52,387 bases of DNA from Planctomycetota bacterium (GCA_029259695.1 JAJDEQ010000139.1:1-52387); one strand, 5' to 3'. Numbered from the stretch's first letter, positions 10,101 through 18,179 are shown. The notes: generated by a model not told the origin, from the sequence alone. Made by a program: numbers and translations.

Positions 10101-10995
10101 CCGCGAAATAGCCGAAGTAGTCGTCGCGAAGGCAGAAGACAACCTTGGCTGCGGGCAAGCCGGCCCCTGCCAGTGCGTCGAGGAACTCCGCGAGCCAACC
10201 CTCATCGCCGCTCTCGATGTCTTGCGTGAAGAACTCCTCGAAGTGGTCGATGAACAAGACCGGGGGCGCGCCCCTCAGCTCGCGCACAATGCCCAGGGAC
10301 TGGACGATCTCGGCCGCAGCGACCGACTTCCCCACCCGTGCCGGCGGGGTCCCCCCTGCGTTGGCAACGAACCGATCGACGACGGTGGCGATGCCGCGGC
10401 CACCCGGGCCATAGGTGCGTACGTAGGCGGCCGGGAACCCACGTCGATCGAGTTCCTCGAGCAACCTCGCGCGGAGCAGCGACGTCTTGCCCGAACCTGA
10501 TTCCCCGGTGATCGCGAACAGACGCCGGTTCGGATCGATGAGCATGGTGAGGATCGCCGTGACCTCGGCTTCACGCCCGTAGAGCCGCGCCCCATCCCCT
10601 TCCGCAAACGGCATCGCCCCGATGAAGGCGTTGACGATCTGCAGGCGCTGATGTTGTCGCGATCGCATCACGGACCGCAACTTGTTCGACAGCCAGGGCA
10701 CCACGAGTCCCAGCAGGCACACCGGCACGAGCCAGCTCAGGCGGCGAGCATCCGGAGCCCAGGCTTGGACAACCGTCACGAGCAGCGCGACAAGCAATCC
10801 CTGGGCCAGGATCGGACCATCGAACAGCCGCCGCCACAAGCTGGTGCCACCAGCCGTTTGCTGCCCGTCGCTCACCCGGCGCGTCCGAGGACTGCCACGC
10901 CTCGCCGGCCAAGCCCGATCTTCCCGTTCGTCGCCATCCCCTCCCTCCCGGCCCGAGGCAATCGAGCTCGGGCAACCTGGAATGGAACGCATCAT
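7186..10995 (-). CDS. Membrane-anchored STAND-type NTPase with helical repeats (paralogue of 3567-7169)
   Basis: The product is 1269 residues with the same domain order as its convergent neighbour. It has an N-terminal hydrophilic stretch, two hydrophobic segments (about 61-79 and 86-102), a YGRE entry motif (139-142), Walker A GESGSGKTS (164-172) and Walker B PVLFIDHFEEFF (245-256). A winged-helix-like end (YELSHDYLADAIL) and a third hydrophobic helix (about 552-570) follow. Next comes a module QMLVARRGLPVLAPVLGS followed by DTGYSRGDL, then about 650 residues of acidic helical repeats. Residues matching the neighbour's post-membrane module strongly indicate duplication. Start: two tandem ATGs at 10995 and 10992 with AAGGG upstream; an internal GTG at 10875 would remove a charged low-complexity leader and remains possible. 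The function is presumably signal-dependent NTP-driven oligomerisation; effector and trigger are not identifiable. Confidence 0.8.
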   Translation of the reverse strand: MMRSIPGCPSSIASGREGGDGDEREDRAWPARRGSPRTRRVSDGQQTAGGTSLWRRLFDGPILAQGLLVALLVTVVQAWAPDARRLSWLVPVCLLGLVVPWLSNKLRSVMRSRQHQRLQIVNAFIGAMPFAEGDGARLYGREAEVTAILTMLIDPNRRLFAITGESGSGKTSLLRARLLEELDRRGFPAAYVRTYGPGGRGIATVVDRFVANAGGTPPARVGKSVAAAEIVQSLGIVRELRGAPPVLFIDHFEEFFTQDIESGDEGWLAEFLDALAGAGLPAAKVVFCLRDDYFGYFAGLEGMQAALVPGSRYHLEPFGEEVAAQVIQSLLSSQPGETVTGTWAADLVHCVVDDLAQTSFSGDDRRVVLPAELQIVGQMIQRRGITKRADYPGKEVLLQQYLQESLAALSDPDRAKKVLRRLVNDSTGTKAAPRTAEAIAAELTGTGVHDVRDVLERLAQSRLLTSGAVEGGGKAYELSHDYLADAILSWGASRQDRSATANQLLRESRKRAASIPNARIPIKACFAIRRYATELTAEDRVRLERSFRSFNLKAAIALFVVVVLRLTPEVSVHMDYVYREPAGQMLVARRGLPVLAPVLGSDEIVIDTGYSRGDLANFAYYWVEKRQPYLDLWPGLDHFVDYFISDWTLMDSIRDLSMAKGEQDRKAFVLTMAEADKANVHELVLHLMDPGYRELWSLQAPADFEFLLALLERVASGEPPRELVLELVPVDFGALLWAVSQPSPEPTVLAVATEVLKGDDYWQVAPLARALDARELLPDETLRAWRRGFAIPSLTLQFSYDGEDLVEATVAGLARRGALTGADLTALRGLLESAYSRSRIEALLRAIITVRTDLAGVRELLLELFEGGGSYRLKGGALRSLASMPQHDALLLERMRAHLESDEDDLRLGAACFLLHVGERDAAVQTALMDWLERHLLLANPALMDFAFEYVEDAERLGRLCRQVLQDDLVLDGAELMERAAQRLAREGAETELLEMARAEIAKALRDEVVDFRWDRIAALLAWGAADDATVVELLSPFVSGDPELVVGVLSRLERMIPALVDPLCAELEWVLDPFGEPWLELLAASGYASPTLTNWCLEQLPTTVSAAEAGRLLALLRLDARAERAAMDWVVLQVERDDRDWSGTEVVRFYGDQLRRTINATSVDQELEALLVLLMGDEALGSHNYRSAVQESLVALGEELAASRRNGVVARLRETAARGALTSRMAAMNVVYRLETQEVSDDEPASTLGYPEPTYAELVAAGPWGDDG

Positions 10996-11261
10996 ACGCC
11001 CTTGCGCGCACCTGCAGGCCGCGTCGCCGGAAGCGCCTCGGGCCGCTGCTGCCCCAATCGGGTGCCGCCGGGTTCATCGGCCCCTGGCCCGCACCACCGC
11101 CCCTGCCCACCGAGCGCCCGGGCAGCATCCCGCTGATCGACATGCCACACAACCCATTCGACTGATCGCTCACAAGCTGCATCGGCCATCCCGTCGATAG
11201 GCATGGGCGGCGACGTGCTCACGCTGGGTCGCCGTCCACGCAAAGCGAGCGGTGGGGCGAG

Positions 11262-11765
11262 ATGACACGCGACCGACAGACGATCACGCCTGATTGGGAA
11301 CCCGTCGGCCCCGCGATCGACGGCGTGCACGTGAAGCGCACGCGCAACGTGCTCACCGCCAACGGCTGGGTGACGGAAGCATTCCAGGCCGTGTGGCCGG
11401 AGACGGGGTGCGCTCTCGACCGGACGCTCGTGGTCCACTTCGAGAGCGACGTGGTCACCGACTGGTACGTCCACGCGAAGCAGACCGACTTCATCTTCCC
11501 GCTCAGCGGCCGGGCGCTGCTGGCATTGTTCGACGGGCGCGCGGGCGCCGCCACCGAGGGCACCGTCGTCACCCAGCGGCTGGACCCGATCGACCCCGTG
11601 GTCGTGGTCGTTCCTCCAGGGGTCCATCACGCCTTCAAGGTGCTGCAGGGGCCCTTCTCGCTGCTCAACGGTTTCGACCTGCCGTACGATCACGCCGCCC
11701 CGGACCAGTCACGCGAGCCGGCCGACAGCGGCCGGATCCCCTTCGACATCCGCACGGCGCGTTGA
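11262..11765 (+). CDS. RmlC-like cupin (dTDP-sugar epimerase-type) protein
   Basis: The 167-residue product has the single-cupin layout of the dTDP-4-dehydrorhamnose 3,5-epimerase superfamily: an N-terminal strand region (IDGVHVKRTRNVLTANGW), a core with WYVHAKQTDFIFPLSGRALL, a VVPPGVHHAF strand carrying the paired histidines usual in RmlC-like barrels, and a closing LLNGFDLPYDHAAPDQSR segment. It is slightly shorter than true RmlC (about 180-200 residues) and key catalytic residues cannot be verified by eye, so isomerase or non-catalytic roles are both possible. GGGGCGAG precedes the ATG. The gene lies 12 bases before the aldolase-like gene and heads a three-gene glycan-related set. Confidence 0.7.
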   Translation: MTRDRQTITPDWEPVGPAIDGVHVKRTRNVLTANGWVTEAFQAVWPETGCALDRTLVVHFESDVVTDWYVHAKQTDFIFPLSGRALLALFDGRAGAATEGTVVTQRLDPIDPVVVVVPPGVHHAFKVLQGPFSLLNGFDLPYDHAAPDQSREPADSGRIPFDIRTAR

Positions 11766-11777
11766 GGCGAGCATCCG

Positions 11778-12548
11778 TTGAGCCATCCCGAGTTCGTCCT
11801 GACACTGTTCACCGACCGGCCGGAACTCGCCGCAGCGGCGGACCGGGCCGGGGTCCAGCGCATCGGCGTGGACCTCGAGTCACTCGACAAGGCCGAGCGG
11901 CAACGGGGCCTCGGCATGCGGCTGTCGGAACACGAGCTCCCGGCCCTCGCCCGGCTCTCACCCGTGCTGGAGCAGGCCGAGCTGTTCGCGCGCATCGACC
12001 CGATCAACCCGGCTTCGGCCGCCGAGATCGCCGAGGTCCTGGCGCACGAGGTCCGCGTGATCATGTTGCCCTACTACCACCGCCTGGCCGATGTCGACAC
12101 GTTCCTCGACCTGACCGCCGGCGCCTGCACGACCGTGCTGCTGGCGGAGACACGCGCCGCCCTGGCGATCATGCCCGCGGTGCTGGCACGCGGCGGCTTC
12201 GACGAGATCCACTTCGGCCTCGGCGACCTGGCCATCGAGCTGGGCACCGCAGACCGCTTCGAGGTGCTCGCGCGGCCCGAGTTCATCCGCGCCCTCGACC
12301 AGGTGCGCAACGCCGGGATCCCCTTCGGCATCGGCGGCGTCGCCCGGGTGGACGACCGCTCGCTGCCCACCGACCCGCAGGCGTGGTGCGAGACGATCGT
12401 ACGCGCAGGAGCCTCCCGTGCCGTCGTGGCGCGCAGCTTCCTGCGCGAGGCCGACCCGACCACCCGGCTCACGGCTGACGTGGCCGCACTGCAGGCGTCG
12501 GTCGAACAGATCAGGACCGTCGGCACCGCCGTGCGCGACCGAGCGTGA
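11778..12548 (+). CDS. HpcH/HpaI aldolase/citrate lyase-like TIM-barrel protein
   Basis: The 256-residue product resembles the HpcH/HpaI aldolase-citrate lyase barrel. Residues RIGVDLESLDK near the N-terminus, ELFARIDPINP (arginine-containing strand), VIMLPYYHRLADVD and the LLAETRAALAIMPAVL to IHFGLGDLAIELG segment match the usual positions of the arginine, glutamate and GxxDL metal/pyruvate-binding motifs. Known members cleave or form C-C bonds using pyruvate or CoA thioesters; the substrate here is unknown. TTG at 11778 is the likely start, giving MSHPEFVLTLFTDRPE. The stop codon overlaps the GTG of the next gene by four bases, indicating translational coupling. An aldolase of this class between a sugar epimerase homologue and a glycosyltransferase may act on an activated sugar precursor (inference). 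Confidence 0.7.
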   Translation: MSHPEFVLTLFTDRPELAAAADRAGVQRIGVDLESLDKAERQRGLGMRLSEHELPALARLSPVLEQAELFARIDPINPASAAEIAEVLAHEVRVIMLPYYHRLADVDTFLDLTAGACTTVLLAETRAALAIMPAVLARGGFDEIHFGLGDLAIELGTADRFEVLARPEFIRALDQVRNAGIPFGIGGVARVDDRSLPTDPQAWCETIVRAGASRAVVARSFLREADPTTRLTADVAALQASVEQIRTVGTAVRDRA

Positions 12549-13333
12549 AGATCCACCTCTACTCCTGCTGCTGGAACGACGCACGCATGCTGCCGTTCTT
12601 CTTCCGGCACTACGAGTCGTGGGTCGATCGCTTCTTCATCTTCGACGACGGCTCCAGCGACGGCTCGGATGAACTCATCGCTCGTCATCCGCGAGCGGAG
12701 CTGCAACCCTTCGAGCACGTGGTCGAGGACTCGTTCGTGTTGTCCGCCCGCGCCATGTACGACCACGCGTGGAAGCAGAGCCGTGGTGAGGCCGACTGGG
12801 TCATCGTCACCAACCTCGACGAGCACCTGCACCACCCGCGGCTGGGCGAGTACATCACGGCCTGCGCGGACCGCGGCGTCACGGTCATCCCCGCCCTCGG
12901 CTACCAGATGATCAGCGCCGAGTTCCCCGGCCCCGAAGAACAACTGTGCGACACGCGCACCCGCGGTGCACCCTGGGCGCAGATGAGCAAGGCGGACCTG
13001 TTCGTTCCCGACGCCGTGGACGAGATGCGTTACATCCCGGGCCGACACGAAGCCGCTCCCCACGGCGACATCGTCTACCCCGAGCGGGACGAGCTGCTCA
13101 ACCTGCACTACCGCTACATGGGCAGGGAGTTCGTGCACCAGCGGCACGGCGAACTCAACCCGCGCCTGGGCTCCCGCGACGTCGCCCTGGAATACGGCCA
13201 CAAGTACGCCTGGAACGAGCGGGAGCTGGACGCGGACTGGGCCGCGTTCGAGGCCCGCGCGGTGGACGTCTCCAACCCGCGACTGCAGCCCTGGCGCAGT
13301 CACGCCGAGCCCCGTTGGTGGCGGCCGGCCTGA
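12545..13333 (+). CDS. Glycosyltransferase family 2-like protein
   Basis: The 262-residue product begins MKIHLYSCCWNDARMLPFFF and contains FFIFDDGSSDGSDELI, a GT-A nucleotide-sugar-binding motif. WVIVTNLDEHLHHP, where classical GT2 enzymes have DxD, appears as NLDEH. This is the pattern of the soluble GT2 subset that reads 'YNEE...vDEF'. No membrane helix is visible, so it is probably cytoplasmic and transfers a sugar from a nucleotide donor to an unidentified acceptor. The start is GTG at 12545, overlapping the stop of the aldolase-like gene (GTGA). The gene is third in the cupin-aldolase-GT set, consistent with synthesis of a surface or compatible-solute glycan. Family call good, acceptor unknown. 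Confidence 0.8.
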   Translation: MKIHLYSCCWNDARMLPFFFRHYESWVDRFFIFDDGSSDGSDELIARHPRAELQPFEHVVEDSFVLSARAMYDHAWKQSRGEADWVIVTNLDEHLHHPRLGEYITACADRGVTVIPALGYQMISAEFPGPEEQLCDTRTRGAPWAQMSKADLFVPDAVDEMRYIPGRHEAAPHGDIVYPERDELLNLHYRYMGREFVHQRHGELNPRLGSRDVALEYGHKYAWNERELDADWAAFEARAVDVSNPRLQPWRSHAEPRWWRPA

Positions 13334-13351
13334 CGGGCTGGGCGCCCGGCC

Positions 13352-16075
13352 CTACTCCCTCGCGCCGGTCACGAAGATCGGGCGCACGCCGACGGTGGGC
13401 TGGCTCGCGTCGGCCGGCATGTTGTGTCGGTAGGCAGCCGTGGTGTTGTTGGCGATGTCGTTGAAGCTCCCGCCCCGCAGGACGCGGGACGTGCCGTTGG
13501 GCGGCGTGCGCAGCGCATCGCCGGGGGCCGCCGGCCAGTCGTACGAGCCGAACAGGTCGCGACACCACTCCGCGACGTTGCCGTGCAGGTCGTGCAGGCC
13601 GAACGGGTTGGGACGGAAGCTGCCCACCGGTGCGTGGTACGGGAAGCCGTCGTGCATGCCCTCCATGAAGTCGGCCCACCGCGCCCGCCCCCCGCGCGCC
13701 ACTTCGTCGGCGAGGTTCTCCCAGCCGAAGAGCGAGTCGGGTTGCGAGCCGGTGTGCCACACGCCGCTGGTCCCGGCGCGGCAGGCGTATTCCCACTGGC
13801 TCTCGGTGGGCAGCGCCAGCAGGTAGCGATCCAGCACCGCGGTGGCGTCGTTCCAGGTGACCTGCTCCACCGGGTGCCGCAGCGTGAGTCCGGCGTCGCG
13901 CAGCTGAGGGCCGTCCTGGATCAGGCTGGGGTTCTCGCCTGCAAGGCGCAGCCACTGGGACTGGGTCAGCTCGTGCTTCGACATCAGGAACGGTTGCAGT
14001 TGCACGCTGTGGACCGGCGCCGCGACCACGCCCGGGTAGGGGTCGGTGTGTGCGCTCTCCGCCGGTCGTGCGGCCGAGGGTGCCTCCGCGCCCACGGCGC
14101 ACGAACCACCGGGGAGCAGCACGAACACCAGACTGGTGTCGACGTCCTGCACCAGCTCGCCGCTGCTCCCGTCGCGCACGGGCAGCGCGCCCGACTCGGG
14201 GTGACCGAACTCGAGCAAGCCGCTCACCGGATCGGGGCCGAGGGGCACGAGACCGACCACCGGCTCCAGTTCCACACCTGCGTAACGGTCCTCGTCCGCC
14301 AGGACGCGCCGGCACTGGTTCCAACCTGCGGCGTGTGCGGCGACCGTGGCGTCGTCGATGATGCGCGCCACCTCGACGCGCTCACGCACCGCGGCCACCA
14401 GGGTCGGCAGCGCCTCGAGCTGTTGCACGAGCGCGGTCAGCGACTCCACCTGCCAGGCCAGCGACGTGGCATCGAGTTGCCCCACACTGGCCGGCATCGA
14501 GGCCGGCGTCGAGCCCGGAGCGGGACCCGGGCCCGCTCCCGGAACGGCCGTCGGCGCCCCTGCCGTTGCCACTGTCTCCGCACCCGCCGTCAGCACGCCG
14601 ATCGACGGCTCGCTCGTGCTGCGTTCCAGGTGCGCACCGAGGCCGGTCAGCGTGGCACGGTGCTCGGGCAAGCGCGCGAGCAGTTCGTCGGCGCGCCCGA
14701 GCCACGCATCCATGTCCGCCGCGCGCTCGGCCCGCACGGGCCAGAGACGCTGCTCCTCGGCCTGCAGGTCGCGCACGCGTTTCAGGTCCGACAGTCGCCC
14801 CACCTCCTCCAGTGCCGCCTGTTTGCCGGCCAGCGTGTGCTCCTTCGCGCGCTTCTCGGCACGCACTTCATCCAACAGCAGCAGCGTCGCGGCCAGACCG
14901 ACGACGAGCAGGACGAACGCGCACGAGACGGCGCTGGCCAGCTTCGGGTTGAGTCGGTACCAGCGTCCGAAGCGCTCGACCGTGCTGGGCGGTCGAGCGG
15001 CGATCGCCCGACCAGCCGCGACCCGTGCCAACTCCTCGGCGAACTCGTCGGCCGACTGGTATCGACGTTCCCGCTCCTTCGCCAGCGCCGTGTCGAGCAC
15101 GACGCGCAGATCACGGCTCACACCGGCATTGAACTCGCGCGGATCCCGGGGCTGTCGTTCGAGGATTTCGTGGTAGAGCCGCTCCTGGGTCGCCGCCTCG
15201 AACGGCGGGTGGCCGGTGAGGCACTCGTAGAGCGTCGCCCCGAGCGAGTAGACGTCGGTGCGCCCGTCGAGCGGGAAGTCGCCGCGCAGTTGCTCGGGCG
15301 ACATGTAGGGCATGGTCCCCAGCAGCGCGCCGGTGCGGGTGAGCGTGGACTGCTCGACCCCATCCAGGCTGGCCACGCCGAGGTCCAGCAGCACGGCCCG
15401 CTCGTCGTCGACGATGATCACGTTGCCGGGCTTCACATCGCGGTGGATCACGCCCACCTCGTGGGCTGCGTGCAGGGCAAGCGCGACCTGCTGCGCCAGG
15501 CCGACGGAGCGCCTGATGTCGAAGCCCTCGGGCCCCACGAGCTCGGCCCAGGACGAGCCGCGCAGGTAGGGCATGACGATGTAGGGCGGTTCGGCTTCGA
15601 TGTCCACCTCGTAGACGGGGCAGATCCCGGGATGGTCGAGACGCGCGGCCACCTCGGCCTCACGCTGGAAGCGACGCCTGGCATCGGCGCCCCCCGGCCC
15701 GCCCCGGGCCGTGAGCACCTTGACCGCCACCTGGCGCTGCACGCGCACGTCGTCGGCCAGGTAGACGACGCCCTGACCACCGCGCCCGAGCTCACGCACG
15801 ATGCGGTAACTCGACAGCGCGTCGCCGCGCTCCAGGAGCGCAGACGTCGCGGCACCGCCACCCGCCAGCGCCTCGACGGACGGGCCCGCGCCCGCATCGG
15901 CGACGAGCATCCGGTAGCCACCCGCGATGACCGACTCGTGACCGGGGAAGCCGGCCTGGTACTCGGCCAGCGTGCGCAGCTGCCCGCTGTCCTGGTCCTC
16001 GAAGTAGCTGCGGATGAAGCGACGCAACGCGGCCGTGGAGCCCATCACATCGCCCCCCCGCGCTTCGCTCGCCAT
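13352..16075 (-). CDS. Membrane Ser/Thr protein kinase fused to a SUMF1/FGE-like domain
   Basis: The product is 907 residues from the ATG at 16075; an ATG at 16045 has a better spaced G-rich ribosome-binding site and is a real alternative. An N-terminal helical region precedes a PknB-type kinase domain (about 90-350) with the glycine loop ELGRGGQGVVY, VKVL lysine, HRDVKPGN catalytic loop (about 211) and DLG in place of DFG. A single membrane helix lies at about 377-397, followed by a coiled-coil/Pro-Ala linker. From about residue 688 a SUMF1 (formylglycine-generating-enzyme-like) domain reads LTQSQWLRLAGENPS, ALPTESQWEYACRAGTSG, LHDLHGNVAEWCRD and RVLRGGSFND. Its end (YRHN...GVRPIF) lacks the cysteine pair of oxidising FGEs, so the domain probably binds rather than modifies. 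It is a transmembrane sensor kinase of a type common in Planctomycetota; target unknown. Confidence 0.9.
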   Translation of the reverse strand: MASEARGGDVMGSTAALRRFIRSYFEDQDSGQLRTLAEYQAGFPGHESVIAGGYRMLVADAGAGPSVEALAGGGAATSALLERGDALSSYRIVRELGRGGQGVVYLADDVRVQRQVAVKVLTARGGPGGADARRRFQREAEVAARLDHPGICPVYEVDIEAEPPYIVMPYLRGSSWAELVGPEGFDIRRSVGLAQQVALALHAAHEVGVIHRDVKPGNVIIVDDERAVLLDLGVASLDGVEQSTLTRTGALLGTMPYMSPEQLRGDFPLDGRTDVYSLGATLYECLTGHPPFEAATQERLYHEILERQPRDPREFNAGVSRDLRVVLDTALAKERERRYQSADEFAEELARVAAGRAIAARPPSTVERFGRWYRLNPKLASAVSCAFVLLVVGLAATLLLLDEVRAEKRAKEHTLAGKQAALEEVGRLSDLKRVRDLQAEEQRLWPVRAERAADMDAWLGRADELLARLPEHRATLTGLGAHLERSTSEPSIGVLTAGAETVATAGAPTAVPGAGPGPAPGSTPASMPASVGQLDATSLAWQVESLTALVQQLEALPTLVAAVRERVEVARIIDDATVAAHAAGWNQCRRVLADEDRYAGVELEPVVGLVPLGPDPVSGLLEFGHPESGALPVRDGSSGELVQDVDTSLVFVLLPGGSCAVGAEAPSAARPAESAHTDPYPGVVAAPVHSVQLQPFLMSKHELTQSQWLRLAGENPSLIQDGPQLRDAGLTLRHPVEQVTWNDATAVLDRYLLALPTESQWEYACRAGTSGVWHTGSQPDSLFGWENLADEVARGGRARWADFMEGMHDGFPYHAPVGSFRPNPFGLHDLHGNVAEWCRDLFGSYDWPAAPGDALRTPPNGTSRVLRGGSFNDIANNTTAAYRHNMPADASQPTVGVRPIFVTGARE

Positions 16076-16211
16076 GCGTGCATCGTACGCTCCGCCTCCC
16101 GCGACGACGACGGCCGCGGTGCGCACCCGCGCACCACGGCCGCCGAGACGAGCGCAGGGACGGCACGGCAGCAACAGCTGCCCTGCGCCGCTTGCGCCTG
16201 CCGCGAGTGCA

Positions 16212-17444
16212 TCAGGGCAAGGCCGTGGTGAACGCGAGACCTTCGCTGGCTTCCCACAGGCCCGCCGGCGAGGGCTTCTTCACCAGCCACTGCATGAAGA
16301 CCGGGACGCCGGGGATCACCGACGGATCGGTGAGCGCCAGGGGCAGGGTGATGCTGCCGGTGCCCGGGACCGGGAACGGGCCGATGAGGAACGTCGGGAG
16401 CGTGTAGAGCGGGACACCCTTGAAGGGCAGCGGCGGGCAGGCCGGGGCGAAGTCGAAGATCAGGTAGGCGAGGCTGCCCGGGTCGGCGGCCGACAGCGTC
16501 ACCGACAGCGAGCCCGAGCCCACGAAGCTCTGACCGCCGGCGGTCATCAGCGGCGGGGTGCCGGTGGGGTCGGACGCGGTCCCGTACAGCAGCGGTCGCG
16601 CGGCGAAGGCCAGCCCCGAGGTGCCCATGGCGCCGGGCGGGAGCGCAGCGCAACTGGTCGAGGTGTAGAACGTCGTCGGCGCCACAGCGCCCGTCGGCGT
16701 GAGGTAGGCGACGACCGCACCATCGGTCACGTAGAGGTTGCCCGACGCGGTGTCGGTGGCGATCCCGCGCAACTCGGGCCCGCCGACGCAGCCCAGCGCC
16801 GAGAAGCTCGGCGACGCCATGGCGCCCGTGGTCGTGAGGTGGTGCACGTCGCCCAGTTCGTCGCAGGCCCAGAGGGTCGACGTGGCCGGGTCCCAGGCGA
16901 GATCGGTGAGCGCCCCCGCCAGGACGATCGAAGGTGTGAACGCGGCCAGCACGGTGGGCGGCGTCGCGCACGGAGGGACCACGATCGGCGGCGCGATGTT
17001 GGCCACGCCGGCACCGTCCGTGACCCACAGGGTGTGGGTCAGCGAGTCGATGGCGATGCCCAGCACCTCGCCGCCGAGCACGCTGCCCGCAGGCATCGTG
17101 AACGACGTGACGTAGATCCCGTCCGAGGTGTAGTTGGTGAAGGTCGTGCCGTCGCAGCCCCAGACCGTGTCGAGCACGTGGTCGATGGCGATGCCCCCGA
17201 AGACCTCGGGGAACGGCGTGATCACCGGACAGCTCCCCGGCCCCGCCGCGAAGAAGGACAGCAGCGGGCCGGTGGGATAGCCGCAGACGTCGGGTTCGCC
17301 GGTGAACTCGAGCAACGTGGGCCCGGTGGACCTGATCGCCCCGAGGGACTGAGCCTGGGCCGGGCCGACCCCGAGCGGAATGGCGAGGGCCAGCGCGGTG
17401 GCGGTGGCGGCGCGCAACACGGATGAGTGCATGCAACGAGTCAT
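16212..17444 (-). CDS. Secreted beta-propeller-like protein with lineage-type C-terminal domain
   Basis: The 410-residue product has a signal peptide ending in PAQAQS (about residues 5-32). It then has six or so repeats built around phrases such as GIAIDHVLDTVWGCDG, GIAIDSLTHTLWVTDGAG, DLAWDPATSTLWACDE and GIATDTASGNLYVTDGA, a propeller blade pattern similar to NHL/SMP-30-like repeats. After about residue 285 a distinct all-beta tail begins (LLYGTASDPTGTPP) and ends EASEGLAFTTALP; it aligns loosely with the tail of the FG-GAP protein at 806-3445. Start ATG 17444 has GGGAG six bases before it. The gene is divergent from the sigma factor gene. Extracellular, non-enzymatic role likely; ligand unknown. 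Confidence 0.8.
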   Translation of the reverse strand: MTRCMHSSVLRAATATALALAIPLGVGPAQAQSLGAIRSTGPTLLEFTGEPDVCGYPTGPLLSFFAAGPGSCPVITPFPEVFGGIAIDHVLDTVWGCDGTTFTNYTSDGIYVTSFTMPAGSVLGGEVLGIAIDSLTHTLWVTDGAGVANIAPPIVVPPCATPPTVLAAFTPSIVLAGALTDLAWDPATSTLWACDELGDVHHLTTTGAMASPSFSALGCVGGPELRGIATDTASGNLYVTDGAVVAYLTPTGAVAPTTFYTSTSCAALPPGAMGTSGLAFAARPLLYGTASDPTGTPPLMTAGGQSFVGSGSLSVTLSAADPGSLAYLIFDFAPACPPLPFKGVPLYTLPTFLIGPFPVPGTGSITLPLALTDPSVIPGVPVFMQWLVKKPSPAGLWEASEGLAFTTALP

Positions 17445-17586
17445 GACGAGCTCCCTTCGAAGCCGGTTCTTTCGGTGCCCCGGGGACCAGCGCCTCGGGG
17501 CCGGTGTGGCGTCGCGCCCACCAACGACCCGATCCCCAGGGGCCGCGCGGGCAGACAGGCCGGCCCGAAGAAAATCCGCGACTCGT

Positions 17587-17592
17587 TATCCT
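17587..17592 (+). promoter_or_regulatory. Possible -10 element giving a leaderless sigma factor mRNA
   Basis: TATCCT ends eight bases before the GTG start at 17601. If used, the transcript would begin at or within two bases of the start codon. No clear -35 is visible. Similar -10-to-GTG spacing occurs at 35434 (minus) and 51782. Confidence 0.3.
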
Positions 17593-17600
17593 GCTGGGCT

Positions 17601-18179
17601 GTGTCTCCCCCCACCGAACCAGTCCTCTCAGCCCTGCTGCCCACCTACCGGGAGGATCTGGTGGCGTTCCTCGCCCGGCACGGCTCGGGCCTGCTGCGCT
17701 TCGAGTCGGCCGAGGATCTCGTGCAGGGCGTCCACGCCCGGGCGCTCGAAGCGGACGGCTTCCGCTACGAGGGCGAGCGCCCGTTCCTGTCCTGGCTCTA
17801 CACCCTGGCGCGCCGCCACATCGCCGACCGCCACGCCCACTGGTCGGCGCTCAAGCGCGGGTCGGGCCGCGTGCTGCGGCTGACCTTCAGCGACGCACCG
17901 CGCAGCCACACGAGCGCGATGCCCCAGCCGGCTGCAGCCCTCGCCGGCCCGTCGACCTTCGCCGCCAACCGCGAAGCCCTCGTGCTGGCCGCCAAGTCGC
18001 TGGACGCACTCCCCGATCGCGATCGCGACCTCGTGCGCTGGATGAGCGAAGGCGTGCCCCTCGATCAGCAGGCCGAGCGCCTCACGTGCTCATACGCCGC
18101 CGTGCAACGGGCGAGCCTGCGAGCGGTCGAGCGCTTCCGCAAGGCCTACAGCGTCCTGGCCGCGTCGGGGCCTGACTGA
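17601..18179 (+). CDS. ECF-like RNA polymerase sigma factor
   Basis: The 192-residue product from GTG 17601 has sigma-70 region 2 (about 10-65: ILPTYR-like start replaced by LLPTYREDLVAFLARHG, then RPFLSWLYTLARRHIADRHA) and region 4 (about 135-185: LDALPDRDRDLVRWMSEGVP, then QQAERLTCSYAAVQRASLRA as the helix-turn-helix). No region 1 or 3 is present, so it is group 4 (ECF) size and layout. The frame is open back to 17427, but that would overlap the divergent gene's start; the GTG has a -10-like TATCCT eight bases upstream. The gene sits between the secreted propeller gene and the SGNH hydrolase, with the kinase-SUMF gene one further away. No anti-sigma factor gene adjoins, so control may be by phosphorylation or a fused partner elsewhere (inference). 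Confidence 0.85.
   Translation: MSPPTEPVLSALLPTYREDLVAFLARHGSGLLRFESAEDLVQGVHARALEADGFRYEGERPFLSWLYTLARRHIADRHAHWSALKRGSGRVLRLTFSDAPRSHTSAMPQPAAALAGPSTFAANREALVLAAKSLDALPDRDRDLVRWMSEGVPLDQQAERLTCSYAAVQRASLRAVERFRKAYSVLAASGPD

Noticed and set aside
3567..10995. Calling the STAND pair an antiphage (Avs-like) system
   Set aside because: No effector domain, mobile element or other defence gene is visible, and the membrane layout differs from Avs proteins. Kept only as one possibility.
13352..14010. Sulfatase-activating (formylglycine-generating) activity for the SUMF domain
   Set aside because: The catalytic cysteine pair is not present in the C-terminal segment and no sulfatase gene is in the window.
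13424..16231. 935-codon frame opposite the kinase-SUMF gene
   Set aside because: Translation is Arg/His/Val-rich and motif-free; kinase motifs on the minus strand are unambiguous.
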